A stretch of 54,941 bases of DNA from Branchiostoma floridae (GCF_000003815.2 NC_049986.1:4417872-4472812); one strand, 5' to 3'; shown: positions 1 through 15,000, counted from the first letter of the stretch. Made by a program: numbers and translations. Notes: generated from the letters alone by a model not told the origin.

Positions 1-720
1 TAGTGATCTAGTATTATGAAATACTGTGGCTTCGGAAGAATGGAATTTTCGTCATTTAACACTGTAATAACAATTTCTCATTAATTATGTAAATTAGGTA
101 ACAATTTGCATAATTGATGTCTATCGATATTTCTCTCTTTTCTAGTTACATTTGTCATGTTTAAGTGTTCTAGTATTATGAAATACTGTGGCTTAATAAA
201 CTGTGCTCATTAATTATATTAATCATGCAAATTAGCCCCTGGTTTGCATTGATAGCCCTTATTTATGGAAGGCATCTCCGAATTTATCTACATATCAAAA
301 ATCACAATGATCCGTCAACCCCTTCCCGAGTTATTCCCTTCCAAAAGGATGGTGCAATTGCGCACGCGCGGACGAATTGCTGTGGAATTTCGGGAATATT
401 TGCCAATCGGATATATGCTTAACAGTAAGCCTAATATTTCTCTCTTTTTGAGTTCCATATGGCATATTTTTGAGTAGTCTAACATGAAATGCAGTGTATT
501 TATAAACTGTCCTCATGAATTATGCAAATTAGCCCCTGATGTGCATGATTAGCATTTGATTATGTAAGGCATCTCTGAAGCTATCTACATTCCAAATATC
601 ATGAAGATCCGTCAACCCATTCCCGAGTTATTCCCCTCTAAAGGGATGATGCAACTAGGCGTGGAAAAATTCCTGACATGCCTGCGGAATTTTGTGAATT
701 CTTGTCAAACGGACGCACAC
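1..720. repeat. Two to three diverged copies of an AT-rich dispersed repeat
   Basis: Segments at about 170-420 and 475-700 repeat each other (GATCCGTCAACCC, GAGTTATTCCC, AAATTAGCCCCT), and the first 190 bases hold a third partial copy (TAGTATTATGAAATACTG occurs at 10 and 172). Each full copy has an ATGCAAAT octamer (225, 522). Related pieces lie at 3960-4080, 23620-23830 and 37740-38005. Confidence 0.7.
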
Positions 721-2639
721 TATACTAGTAGGCTAGCCCCTGAGGCGTCGCCAAAAAAACAGCCGGAGCCTAACCTCAGCTTGGAGAGTACACAGTACTT
801 GCACCTGCTTGATAATTATTAAAACGCATGCCATACTTGAATAAAAGAAAAGTTCACTGCAATAATAAATGTATCCACATCACTAGGAGCTGATAACGGT
901 ACTTAGACGTAGTTATTTTACTGGAAATTGTTGAATGGCTTCATGTAATTCCATGATGAAAATCTTCGGAATGGAAGATGCCGTGTTTTTTTTTCACTTT
1001 CGGAAAAATAGGAGCTGCCGCGATTCTAAAAAACAATTAGTTATGCATAGGGGCTCCTGTGGAAGATTATATTCTTCCATGTGGGCCCGGGGCATATTGA
1101 GCAAGCTCTGTTTTGACCTGGAATCAATTCACAATATTAGTTCTCTTTGGGGGATAACTTACAGTCAAAATGTTCCATTATTGCGCAGGGGTGACTTGGA
1201 ACAGTACAATGTTGCGTGGGAATGGGTATGGCTGAAATATGCTGTATTTGCACCCAAGCAAATGTCGGCCTTTCTAGCTTTAACACCATTCTTGTTGATG
1301 GTGACGTGGCTCTGTGTATGAGGGAGCCCCAGATGTTAGCCTTAAGGGTAAAATGTTAAAGAACCAAACACACTTATAAAAAGGAACAGGGTGACTGTAT
1401 CTGGACACATGCAGCTTGTAGTGAAGCCACATTGCACCACTGCTTCGTAGCTTCCACAAGTAAATAGTAGATATCACAAGTGCTGAAAATTATTTGCAAT
1501 AGTAGAATCAGTTTAATCCATTCAAATATTGACAAACCATTGCATTACCTTTCTATATCAGTTTTTTTTAATTGAATTGCCCATAAAGTATGCATCTTAC
1601 ATCTCTGATTGATATATAATGTTCAATAACAAGTAACATTGCATTTATATTAACTGTAACACCATCTAAACACGAGTTCCATTCTTACCATTTCTAAGTT
1701 TCGACTGAGAATGGCAGTGAAAATTGTCTTCACACAAACGTATGTTTAGGAGTATGTGAATAGAATATAGATATGGAATGACATTTTTAATGTTCTAATG
1801 TTTAAACAAGTGGGTGCCCTGAATGCTGACACCCTGAGCTTGGCTGAGTGTTGTATATTATTCCCTTCTTTACAAACTTAATAAAACTATTTATGGTTCA
1901 TGACTAGGTCACAATTTGGAAAGGGAGCCGTGCTGGGCAGTTCAAGGGCTGTTTTTGGCATTTTCAAGCATGACCCTTACATGGTCCCGTGAGCCGCCCT
2001 ACAGGGCTAAATTTGGGCCCCACTAGGAGTTAAAATCAACCTGGGAACCGGCGTCAAATAGACACGGTGATCTGGCCGTGAAAACACTAAGAGATATCCC
2101 CGCGGTATACACCAGTCAACCAGGGCTGCACCCTCAATGAGCACCAGCACAATGTTGACCAAAGCATCAGACAGATTACCAAAGCTGATACAATCATGTA
2201 AATCTGCCTTATTTGTCCAAATAAAAATAAATGCTGTTCATTCAACATGTCATACAAGTGTAACAGTAAGGTTGCTCAGTTAGCAACCAAGGTCCAAAAT
2301 CAGTACTTTTCATCTTTCATCATACTGGCAGCCTTCTAATTTTGGTACATTAAAAATTTACTGATTGAGGACTCTTACATTTGGGAGTGTTGGTTGCTTC
2401 TTTGCATATAAAAACAAGCTTGGCAAGTAACCTTCCAGCTTAACTCTTTGTTGGTAGGGCACAACGTACACATGTAGTCCTTCAAACTTGCACAAGGTTG
2501 CCGAAGCTTGGGGTAATGCATTTTATCGCCTTAATATCTGATGTTAAGGAAGAGATGGTAAGAGAATGTACACAATATTTGATTGTCCTTTTAAGACTTT
2601 CACTTCTCTATGGATTTTGGCGCACTGAATAATTCTTTA
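721..2639. other. No recognised gene downstream of SUCO
   Basis: AT-rich DNA with short spurious frames only. It may include the SUCO 3' UTR (minus strand). A GAGGCGTCGCCAAAAAA motif at about 741 recurs at about 6131, showing a dispersed repeat. The stretch 1900-2110 is GC-richer but no family was recognised. Confidence 0.5.
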
Positions 2640-3044
2640 TCATTTGCTATTGCACTGATGTCGAGTTTTGCCACAGCACAAAAAAACCTTGTCCAAGGCT
2701 GGTTGGTGGCAGTTTTTACCATGTTCAGTGGTTTCCTGTGTCAGGCCCGAAGGTGGCTGACACCGTTGGGTCGTCTGTAGTGTTGAGTGTGTGACGCCGC
2801 GCTGATATGTCGTGCCAGGTGGCATCTGGGCAGCCTTACTGTCTCTACTGCTGCTGAAAGGCTGTCTGTCCGTAGCTGTACTAGAACTGAACAGCAGTCC
2901 TGCAGCGTTTACGTCGTTCACGCCAGCTGCTGTCTCCTCGTGCCCCGTCAGCTGTTCCGCCAGGTTAGGTGTGGAGGAGGTGTTCCTTAAACCCTGATGT
3001 CGCTGCTTTTTCTTAGACCGTTTCTTCTTTGTGCCATCTATGCC
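2640..3044 (-). CDS. SUCO: SUCO exon 19 (C-terminal exon, stop)
   Basis: Acceptor TTTTAG; opens [18 protein letters not shown], the Lys/Arg-rich cytosolic motif of SUCO, followed by [12 protein letters not shown] and a poorly conserved Ser/Gln/Thr-rich end, with TGA at 2642-2640. An additional downstream exon replacing the divergent tail cannot be excluded. No clear polyadenylation signal was seen just below the stop. Confidence 0.72.
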   Translation of the reverse strand, partial: GIDGTKKKRSKKKQRHQGLRNTSSTPNLAEQLTGHEETAAGVNDVNAAGLLFSSSTATDRQPFSSSRDSKAAQMPPGTTYQRGVTHSTLQTTQRCQPPSGLTQETTEHGKNCHQPALDKVFLCCGKTRHQCNSK

Positions 3045-6000
3045 CTAAAACATCAAAGTAAACCACCATTAAGCCATCAATTATTATTACTGAAGCTTGG
3101 AAACTTGTTTTCTATCATTACCACATCTTACATCATTGAAAGGCTTGTTTTTATTTTAACGGAGAGTGAACTGCGTAGTACAATATACATTATACAATAT
3201 TATCATACTAATGAGAAACGACCACTGTTATTATATGGGTAGGTCAGAAGTGAAATTTCCATATTTCTTCAAAAAGGACTCTTTCATCATTTGCCACATG
3301 ATTTCCACTTGTATCAATAACATATTGAAAAATCAATATTTCTGTTGTATTTTTTAAACTAATATTTGATATAATATAAAATACCAATTTGGAAACCATT
3401 CAAACGCCATGTTGTGAGGCTATCCTTTTCACGCCGGTCACCTGTCCAAAGCGGCCACTTTTGTCAGGTCCCCTGGTTGACCGTCTTGAGCAGGTTTGAC
3501 TGCATGGCAGCCAACAACTCCACTTTATTACAACACAACACAACTGTTCCCCAAACACTGCCAGTCTGACTCACAACATCCAGTGATAGAGTGCAGTATC
3601 CCTACCTGTACCTGTCTGTTACACTGTGGTTCCACAATAACAAGCTTGTCCTCTTCACCATCTGGAAGGAAAGACAATAGAACTTGTCTCAGTCTCTGGT
3701 CACAAGTCATTGCCCAGACCAGGAATAGAAGCCTGATGAAAACAACTGTTTGGTGAACATTGGTATGAATACATGCCCAGATGTACTTTTAAAAACATGT
3801 AGGTTTAGAAGAAGTTAAAGACCATGATGAACTACATGTATATTTTTCCCACTGGATAACAATTGACAAGGCCTGTGTGTATTCCTACATGATAATAATA
3901 ACTGGGATCCCCCACCTTACATGAATAAAATGGAGACCATGGCATGGAGAACTAGACCCAAGTTATGTTCTGAGTATGAAGTTCATTTCATTACACGCAA
4001 ATGAGATATGCATTTTTCTCATTAATTATGCAAATCAATTCCTAATTAGCATAATCAACATACCATTACATTGGTCTTCATTTAAGTTACCTACAGGTCA
4101 CAAATCAGGAAAATGCATTTCCCCCTTCTTGACCTTTTTCAAAGTCATCAACTAAAATGCCCTTTGAGTTCCAAAGAAAGCTGCTAGAGGGCTTAAATTT
4201 ATGTAACGTCTTCCAAACTGAAAGAGCTATGCTCTACAAGCCAAAAGTCATGACCATAGTTTGTCTAGATCCAAGTGGTCCAGATCATAAAACATAAAAA
4301 ATCGTGCCCAAAACATAAAAAGGTGACCCAAGATCTGACACACAAAGGCTGCCAAAACTTAACCATCCTGGCAAATGTATTAAAAAGTTATTCACATGAC
4401 TAGACATAACCTAAAAGTTGATCGTCGCCACAGTAGCTAACATACAAACTGGTACCTGATCTCCGTGGAGGCAGGTCCTCTGTCCTAGTTCTGTATCTGA
4501 GCCCTTCCATCTTATCCCGTACATGTTCCTGAAACTGTTCCCCCTGACTGTGGACGAGCTGTGGTGTGTGTCCAGGTCGTGTGTGGATACAGACCATGAA
4601 CACCACAGCCAGGCACAGCACCTCCACTACCATCAGGAAAATGTGTCTTTCTATAACCTGGAGAACAACAAAAGGAGAACAGGAAAGCTTGAAGTTCACC
4701 CATATATTGTATGTTGCATGCTCTGCAGGACATGATCATAAAATGTAGTTAACAGGAAATGGTATTTGGAAATGGATGAGAATTGATGCACGTGTGGATG
4801 TCATTCATACAGTATAATCAAATCAACATGGCCTTACATCAATAAGATGGTTTTCACTATGAATTAGAATCAAAATAGGCTGCCTATGCGTTACAGAAAA
4901 GGGGCAAGCAGCCCCTTATTTTCCACTGTACACCCACCTTCCTATGTAGGTTGTCTCTGTCAGTGTTGAGGCTCTGGATGTCTGCTGTCAGGTTGGTAAT
5001 GCTGGCTGCCAGGTTTGCAATGATTTCCTGCTGACGAATATCCTGTTCACAAACAGTCAGTCATCATCATTAGCTCATACCAGTAATAGGGGTGGGTACC
5101 GGTACACAAAATTCAGGTCCGGTTCAGGTCCAGAGGATCAGGTCCAGGTCCGGACCTGAACCTGGACCTGATTTAGTATGTGAGAAGTTGTGAATAGGCG
5201 ATACTTAAAACAATGGTCCTTTTCGCTACAGAGAAATCTGTTTTGTGGAGTATTCGACTCCCAATAGCGTTTTAAAATCTAACTGCCTCTGTACGATTGA
5301 CAGCAAAACTTGGTAGAAATGACTACAGACTGTCTCTACTCTACTTCGCTCTTGTTGAAGCCCTGAAAGGTGTGAATGCCTGATCATATAATCTGTTCAT
5401 TTTCCAATAGGTCCGACATCCGGTCCACCAATTTTCTTCAGGTTCGTTTTTTCTGGACCAGTCCAAAAAGAAAAAATGGTTTAATTTGTACAAGTTTACC
5501 AGCTAAAACCTTTCACAAAACCATGCATTTTGGAAGAAAAAATTACCCAGAATTATTCTAACTTCAAATAACTCTGAGCCAGATTGTAAGAATATAGCAC
5601 AAAATGTGCATCTAGAAAATTTGGGTCAGTGTTGGTGACACCTCGTAACTAAAATATCACAGTGTAATGATAAACAATCTGCTCAACAGGTATATTACTT
5701 GCCACGGCAACTTGTATACAGGACATTTTATAATATACAAGCTACTAGTTACTAGTCTTTCAACCATACACCTCCAGCACAATCACAGTCATGCACAAAT
5801 AAACAATGACAGAACATCTCACCCTCTCTTCAGCCTTTCTGGAGTTGTTGGTGAGTTTGGAAATGGTTTTGTTGAAGGCCTTCTGCATCTCGTCCATCTG
5901 CTTACGGTATCTGAGTGTACACAAAAATTCATCACAGCACATGTTACAGTGTATCCGCTATATAGGAAATAGCAATTAACAAAAGATTCATGCAAATTAC

Positions 6001-9000
6001 AAACGACAAAACATACGATTAACAAAAGGTGTTTTAAAAAACTGTATATAAACTCTTACAGTAACTGTTCACATTCAAGTGCATTCAAGCTACTCTCATA
6101 CAACACAATACTATACCATTAGGCTCTGCCCTGAGGCGTCGCCAAAAAATATCACTTTATACATGTACATGTATCACAGCTGAGCTAATATTTCATTCAT
6201 AATATTTCCTATAACAGCTACATGTATTTCATTCATATACATGTATTTCGTTCTTATATCGTTCATATGGTGTAACAGCCAATATAATGGTAATACTTCC
6301 TGTAATAACTTATATGTCATCAACATGCAGTCATCTGATTGGTTCATGACAAGAGAAAATGTAAGAAGAACACACCTTACGGGTAACATTAAATTATTAC
6401 ATTAAAAATGGGCTTTTTAGATTCTTCTTTGTCTTCCAGGTGTGGATGAAATGATGTCACAACCCACTTGATAGAATTGACTTTCGTGATTAAAGCTAAG
6501 GGCACAACCCGCCGTACGTGCCATTTTTCCGTTTTTGTGTGTTTTTTTTGAGGCCACATCTGCCATGTATTTCTTAAAAGAGGATTCCGTAGGATTTCAT
6601 ACAGAGGCGGTACTTACCGCTTACAGATCTCAAAAGACTGCCCACGTTTTGGCACGTAGACAGCACGTATTTGCACAAATGGCGGGTTGTGCCCTAAGCT
6701 TTACTGTAGCATCTCTTACCTCTGACTAAGCTCCTCCAGGTACCTGCTGCTCAGAGACATGTTCAGCTCCAGAGCCTTGATCCTGTTGTTCAGTCTCATG
6801 ATCACAGACTCCTTGCCTGTGTGCCCTCCGTGGGAAATGTGCTGGGAGCTCGTGCCGTTCTCATTCTTCTCAGCATAGAAGTCTGACGAGTTCTTAGCCT
6901 GCTTGTCCAGACCGTCCGCACTTCCATTCTGTTCAACGGCAGGGGTCGGCTCAGGTGGGCTGGAGTCCTGAGGATCTTGGCTTGAACTTGTGACGATATC
7001 ATCTTTTACCTGTGCGTTACCTTCAACCTGTGCACTACTGGCTTTATCATGAGTTTGCTTTTTCCCACCATTGTGATTGGAACCAGCAGCAGATACACTT
7101 CCAGAAGTTTCTGACTCAGTGGGACTCGAAGCACTGTCAGCTGGCGGGGTTTCCGCACCATCAGTAGTGGATGTAGCGATGTCAGGGCCCCCCACCCCCT
7201 CCAGCACAGCTGAGGTTCTCTCACTCCCCTCCAGTGGAGACACAGTGCTGCTAGTGGGGAGCTGATCAGGCTTCAGCTTCTCCTCCCCATCTATAGAACC
7301 TGCTGGGTTGCTGTCCTCCCCATGCTGTAAGGTGGGAGATGTGGCAGACATGTCTGTACTTGTGTCAGCCACAGTGTCATTGTCTGAGACTACAGGAAGC
7401 AAACCCTTATCATCCCTGTCAGTACTCAAGACCTGGTCTGTACCAGCAGTAGCAGGAGGATCAATTTTCACCCTCTGTTTTGATTGAACGTTGATGTCCT
7501 CGTCTTTGTCAGTCTTGCCAAGTTCAACATCATCTGATCTTCCCTCATCGTCTTGTACATCTGTGGCAATGACCAACTTATCTGCCGGAGGTGTGGCGAT
7601 CTTCTGCTCTTCTTCACATGAAGTTTGAAGGATGAGTTGGTGGAACAGACACCGAGGGTTCCCCTGACACTTCTGTACAGTCTCCAGCTCACTACAAGTC
7701 GGACACTGTTGGATGTTTGTCCACTGTCTCTCCCCTAGCGTGCTGCCCTCCACAATACCAGACTCCACCAGGGTGACAATCCCTTCTGATGACTTCTCAT
7801 GGTCGGGATCCACCCTTCCTTCCTGAGTGCTGGCTACAAGGCTGACAGTTGGTTGGATGGACTTTTGATCTTGAACAGAGTGGGTTTCTTGTGGGGAGGG
7901 ATCCAGTGGCAGAGAAGACAATGGTGGTGTTTGGTCCTCAGATGTCACTGTGCTAAATATAAGACAGTTCACATTAGTTTCACAATGCCTTACATGGATT
8001 ATCTTTTAAACTAAAACTGCTGGTCTCCTATTGTAACAACTTTCTAATGTGTTTGTGTTATGGCAATGTGTGGCATGATGGTTAAAGTCTCTTTCTAACT
8101 ATAGACTTAACTTTTGGGGCAATTCCCTCTGAAGGAGCAATATAAATACAAAAAGGTCTAGAAAATGGTTTTTTGATTTCAGGTTTTAAAGAAAAGAATT
8201 AAAAGGTCTTATATTGTACACCTGGGAAATGCACTTAAAACAACTTACCTCACTTAACTCAGGTGGAGATGACTACAAGTACATAGCTTCAAATGTAGTT
8301 AATAACCCACAGAGTTTAATGTACGTCTGCTAGGTCCAAATGTGAAATGTCATGCACCATAGCTTGTAAAGAATATGAGTTATGAAAGCTGAATTTCTGC
8401 CGGAGTGCCTAGGACAAGTGCCAGGGGCCGCAAATCTAACCATTTCATTGACAGGACATGTCCTAATCAAAAAACAAATTTCACGACAATCCCTACCAAA
8501 GACATAGCATTGGTGGAAAAGGTAATAAGACTAAGATAATTTCTTTTGTAAGAGGACTTTTAATTACCTTCGAAGTCAAACTTAATGTATTTTTTAGCTC
8601 AAATAACTACTGTTTAGTAATCGTGTGCAATATCTGCTGATACTATGCAATATCCGCAAATGTGCAATATCCATATCCGCTAATGTGCTAATACTGTTTT
8701 TGAACAGTTGTCTTCTGGTTTTGACAATTGCAATGCGGCAGTGTAATTCAGGGTCTTGATAATTACCCTGCTATCTGTACCATGTTGTGTAAGAAGAAAT
8801 AAACCATTATATATAAGACAGAATAGAAGCCTTACTGTTTGACTGTAGAGTGTGCGGTGCTGGTAGGAGTAGGCTGGATGTTTCTGCTCTCCTTCCCTGA
8901 ACCATCGTGGTCTGGCACTGACACATTCACTGTTCTGTTAATGTCTGACATGCAGAAAGAGAACTGGTTGGTAGACATAAAAAATGAGGCAATATCATTC

Positions 9001-12000
9001 CAGATTTGGTTCTATCGTACTTACAAGGCCGAAAATAATTTCATCAGGTCAGTAGATCATGGGACATAAGAGTTTTCCTTTACACAACCAGTTTTTCTCA
9101 CCTGCTGACATTTCGATACCTGTCAGACATCTTTCTCCCAGCTTCTAACTGGAGTTTTGCTTCTTGCTGCTATATGTAGCTGATGTAGGTGGCGCTTTTG
9201 CAAACTCAGCCATGTTGGGGATAGTGTTCTCGCCACAAAAGCGCCACCTACATTGGCTACATATAGCGGCGAGAAGCAGTTAGAAGCTCTGAGGAAGATG
9301 TCTGACAGACATCAAAACGTCAGCAGGTGAGAAAAACTGGTTGTGTAAAAGAAAACTCTTATGTCCTGTACTTACAAGGGTTCTCCTGGCAGTGTAGTTA
9401 CTTAACTCACAAATCTGCTCATTATGAACTCTCAACAACACAAATTTTCACACAAAGAAAACTGGTCTGGAAATTATCCCATATATATATATATAATTAT
9501 GGCTGTACTTAGACTGTGCTTAAGCAGGTTCAAGGTTTCTTTCTGTTCTTACTTACCCAGACAAGGTTCTGGATACTCAAGGGTTGGTTCAAGGAAAGTG
9601 TTCTCCACTGATACTTGTCCTTTTGCTTCATGGGGTTCTGTAGAGGCCATGCCGTCTGAGGGACCTGTAAATACCTTGGCAGCTTGCTTCACAATATTCA
9701 AAACTGCATCTGTAAGGAATGTGCAACAAATTACATGAATTGATGTAAACCTAAAAAAGGCTAAAGACTACTAAAAGCTGAAGGGATATTTTTCCTGCCT
9801 ATGCTGTATTTTGTAGCCTGGGTACCATCCGGAAAGTAGTTTGCTCTGGCATTCATTATATACTATATACAGTCGCTTTTAGCTCTGACATTTATTATAC
9901 ACTATATACAGGTACAGTCGCTTCTCTGCTGTTCCGTCTGGGAACCTTGCCCCGTTAACGTCTGAAATTGTCCAAGTTTTGGACACAGGAGCTAATTGGT
10001 CCCTACACGAGCGAATTATGGAATGGGTTCAAGCGCTCGTTTGAACAGGCCGATACACCCTCCGTCTGCTTGTGGGAGGCCTGTTGTCATCGAACAGGCG
10101 CTCTAGAACCCATCCTTACTTCACTCATTAACTGCTGTTAGCACCAAACAGTTTGAATGTGCAGGTCTCCAGACGGATAGCAGAAGCGAACATAGGAACA
10201 AACTACTATCCAGATGGTACCCATGTGGTACTTTGTCTTATCATCTCTTACCTTTAGCACTGCCGAACAGGTTGGAGTCAGGGGACAGTGGAATGGACTC
10301 ATCTGGGAACAACTCGTCCTCCGGATCCACAACACTTTCAGGGTGCTGCTCTGTTTCCTCTATCTCCTCTTCCATACTGGTACCAAACACTCTACATACA
10401 CAACAGAACACACACTCAGTAATACACTCATTTTTTTACCGGTGCGTAGCACCGGCTTTGAATCGACAGAAGCGGTTGGTCCAACAGTTCGTTTGGATGC
10501 ATGGATGGATGCATGGATCGGTCAATTTAACCAAACCCTTCTAATAGTCCTTGTATACGCCTGATTGCATAATTCAGTCAGCGTGGCCAACGGTCTAAAG
10601 TTAGGCACAGTGCTTAATACAGCAGTTTGCTTCTGCAGCCGTGGATCGTGGGTTCAAACCCCACATGCTACAATTTTTTTCCCTTGTTAGACAAATCTCA
10701 TGTACTGTTTTTTTTTTAATAGAAGAAAGACAAATTCAGTAATTCGATGTTTAAAAACTCTTTTTTTCGTGTGATTTTGTTTAACATCCAGGCTTTTTCC
10801 AAAATATGCACCGGCCAGCTTTTTTCAGAAGCTTTCTTGTTTAACGAGATTCAAAGAAAGATCACGAGACCACTTTAAGGCAATGAACTAAGAAGTTGGA
10901 AGCTCAGAGATAGCAGTGGACATTTGTTTTCAAGGCTGATAAGTTGTAGACAGGAGGGAAACAATACAGTGAGTTCCATAATTTTGCTGTCCGGGGAAAG
11001 AAACTGTTGCTGTAGAAGGACTTGGAAACCAGCAATTAAACAGTAAAGAAATGTGAGTTTGAAGAGAACCTAGTGTTGTGCTGAAAGGCTCTCAAGTAGT
11101 GTGAGATCATTTCTTCATTGAATTAAATTCTTAATGAATAATATTTCAGGATTGTTAATGAGCTCAGTTCACGCCAATGCAGTATGTTCGCACCAATGTT
11201 ATCAAGTCAAATTGTGACCCAGCGCAAACAAAGAATAACATGCTTTGACTGACAAGGATAATGTAGAATGTTATATATATTATATATAATGAGAAACAAT
11301 ATTGAATATACATGACAGTGTACTCACCTAAACAAGCTCAAAGGACAGTAATGTTCACTGCCGTAGTGAGACAACATTTCCACCTGAAAAGGTATGACAC
11401 CTGTAAGAACTCTTTTCAGAAGAAAACAGTGCCTTATTATTATTGTCATTACACACATTCGCAAAATACAACATTATTTTCTACAGCTTTTCAAAATCAT
11501 ATTGCTACAACCCTTAGTGTCAGAACTGGGTGTCCATTGCGACATCAATGCAAAGCAATCAACATCTGATTCTACATTTAATTGTAAAAGCCCATTGTCA
11601 TTCCATACTACACATTATTGTTTTAGGTACATATAGCTTAGTTTATAGAACTTAAGTCACGCATGATGCCATACTTTGTACCTTGTATAATTGTTGTGCA
11701 ATAAAGTCATTATTTGCCTTGGAGGTAGAAATCTTCAGCCAGAAGTATGATTTTTTTATGCTCCACTGTTCAGTAAGACCAACGAAAAAATGTTGTGTTT
11801 CCTGTGAGTCACATACATGTAGCTTCCAAGTTCCAGTTGGATTTTTTTTCAGCCTAATAATACTGCTTGTCCTAGCTCATGAAGGATAAATATATATATT
11901 ATGCACAAAAATAAAGTTTGACATTGAAAGACAAGTGTCCTCATGCATTTTAGTTTATATTGTTTACACAGTACTATGATATGTCTCACTAGAGTTTTGG

Positions 12001-15000
12001 CCAGGCTAAAAAAATTACAAGAAAAAAATCCCTACCTACATATCGACCCTAATTTTTTTCAGAGCTGAAAGAGGAAGCACAACATTTTTTTTCTAGGCCT
12101 AATGGTGTTTGTATATCACCATGTATATTAATGGACGAGGCCATGTAAACACCAACCTTCAGGTACTTGTTGAAGAGTTTTTCATCCAGTGGAAAAGACT
12201 GGATGGATCTCTCATTCGCCATGTGGAATGTACCAAGGAGTTGCCACTCTCGGGCGGGGTACCTTACAACAAAGAATAATTACTAAGTTCCTGCTTCAGT
12301 ACGGATTAAGTTTAAAGGTTTTAATATATTCTTCTCATACATCAAGGCATTGAGTGCTAACCAAGCCATATCATTTTATCATGGAATTATCAGCAAAATC
12401 ATGACAAGTCTCAGATGAGTTCCTAACATCAATGAAAATCATGTGTCATAACAATGAACCTGCCAGAATAAAAATGTTTACTTAAGTATCCCACAGGATG
12501 TACAATGTACCAAGTGAAAGTGAATTTCCGGCTTTCCACAATCATGGCTTTTTCCATTGTGAGGAAATCCAGATACATTTAAGCGCTGGTGCTCTTGGGT
12601 ACAAAAATGTGCAATATCCAGATACAGTCAAACCTGTACTAGCGGCCATCTTTGCATAGCGACGACTTTGCCATTGTGGTCACTTTTTGTCGGTCCCTTG
12701 GATTTTTCCCATTGTCCTATAAGCATTAAGAAATAGTCTATAGCGGCCACCTGTCCAACGCGGTCACTGCCACATGATTTCCGGTCCCGTAGCTACAGAA
12801 ACACTGCTTATTGCAACCATACAGCGGCCGTATGTCACCCTGTACCAAGTTTAGAATCGTAATTTGCGAGGAGTTGGAGTTCCCGACAAGGTCATTTTGG
12901 TGGTAGTGGTAGGTACGCGTGCCTTGATCGTTAGAGCCCAAGTCTTTACCAACATTGTGCATGGCAATATCAATCATTTTTGGTAGATTTGACTTTGGCA
13001 GGGTCAGTTGAATTTTGAGACAATGAAGTTGGTACTGAAATCATGTGTAACTTATTGCTCGTGGTCAATTAATCAACATTTTCTCTATAGTGGCCACCTG
13101 TCTATAGTGGCCACATTTCTCCAGTTCCTTGGGTGGCTGCTATAGATAGGTTTGGCTGTACATTTAAGCGCTGGAGCTCTTGGATATAAAAGTATGCAAT
13201 ATCCAGATATTGACCTTCTCCATTGTCTCATATTCATAACTCCACCCTGATGTTTATTGGTGATCAAAATTGTGCATGCAGGCTGCATCACATATCTGTA
13301 GGATTATCAATGGGGACATTAAAAAGTTAAGTGCTACATGAAGTACCTGATTGGTAAGGTTAAAAGATATGTTTTTGTCAATGTTGGTTTGTTGGTGTGT
13401 GTGTCTGTCCCCATAACTGAAGAATGCCTGGGCAGATTGTCTTGATAATTGGCATGTGGGTAGGTCTTGACAAGACCTCAAAATGATTAGATTTTGGGCC
13501 CCTATATCAGTCTCTAATTTTAGTCACATGTTCATTACATGTTCTGGACAAGCTACATGTACGGTCATGATTTTTGGTTGGTACAGTGTTCTAGGTAACT
13601 CTAGCTATCTAATTCTGTCTGTAGTGGCAACCAACTAGTCTGTGTAACAAACTCCGCTGTCCAGGGCTGTAACTGGCCCCTACCTGGCGGATGTTTGGCG
13701 GGCTGCTATAAGCGAGATTTAATCAGACAGGCTAGCAACCAACAATACATGATAGCATAGCATCCCACCTTTCTGACGTTGAGACCTTAAAAGACTCTGG
13801 CACGGAGGAGAAAAGTTCAAAGTTGGCGATGTCGATCTGCTTCAGCTGAATGGGTTCACAAAGCTCTACTATAAACCTGCAGTGGGTTTAAACAATGACA
13901 CTGTTACTTTCTTATACCACACTTCATCGTAGACATCATGTTATAATGAATCTGAATATAATCAGAATATGTTTAACGGTATTTGAGAATCCCTACCTGC
14001 CTAAGTGCTTAAGCCATGCAAGGACTGGCCCTTTGCTTCTCTCCTTTAGGAATCTCCATACATACCAATCCCTAACTAACAAGCTTTTTTTTCAGGGCCG
14101 TAATAAGACACGCAACATTTTTTCCTATGCCCTATCTCTATATGTAACAATTGAGAAAAGTAATACCCTATTAATGGCCCTATTTCCAAGGGAGCTCAAT
14201 GGTATACTGGTAAGCCCATGAGTCAAGGTACATGTACCATGAACAACATTCTGGACAGATGAAATGCACATCAACAGATCTAGAAGTCCTTGAAAAACAA
14301 AGAACTGATCAGTTTACAAACACTCACCAAATCTTGGCGCTACAGGGGTTCAACATGTACATGTCCTTGTTTTCCACTAGCACAGAAGATGAGTGCTGTA
14401 TGGGGTACATCAAAGAGAAGTTAGATATTTGTTTCATTTGCTTTCCACAAAGTAGGATTTTTGCAAGCTGTGGTGCCAGGTACTGAATCGACTTCTACAA
14501 TCAATGTGACGTCATGGAAAGAATAATCATCCTGGTGTTAACAACGAAATGCTTGAAGTACGATCTTGGATTTTTTAAATATGTTAAATAATATCAGCAA
14601 GGTGTACATTTAGTATATAAATGTCCATGATTTGTGAGAATAACTATTATTATTAAATATTTATAATCAGACAAATAAATGCACTTCAATGTCATTGGTG
14701 TCAGACACACTTTAAAAGATAAGAAAAACCAAAAACTTACAAAATACACTTCCTGTATGAAAGAAATTTGCTTCAAATTTCAATGAGATTTTTGCTTGCT
14801 CCTAACAGTTCTAGCCACTGTCTCTGTGTAAAGGAGGTATCTGACACTTCAGAACTTAACTGAATAGAAAAAATTAAGAAACTTCAATTGATTATCAAAT
14901 ATATATTGTTTTTTTAATGATTAACATTGTGTATCTTATATCATTTGAAACATTGTTCACAACTCTTTAAAATGATGTTCCATTACTGTTAGATAATCAT

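Noticed and set aside
935-1321. 128-residue plus-strand frame
   Set aside because: No recognisable domain, poor composition, no splice or promoter context.
10579-10670. Functional tRNA-Leu/Ser gene
   Set aside because: Good A and B boxes and T-arm, but the acceptor stem pairs poorly; more likely a tRNA pseudogene or SINE head.
11384-12156. A hidden 21-base SUCO micro-exon for a MFIKYIK-like stretch
   Set aside because: Searched by eye for a matching coding stretch with splice sites; none found, and the join FNKYLK-VEML already aligns well.
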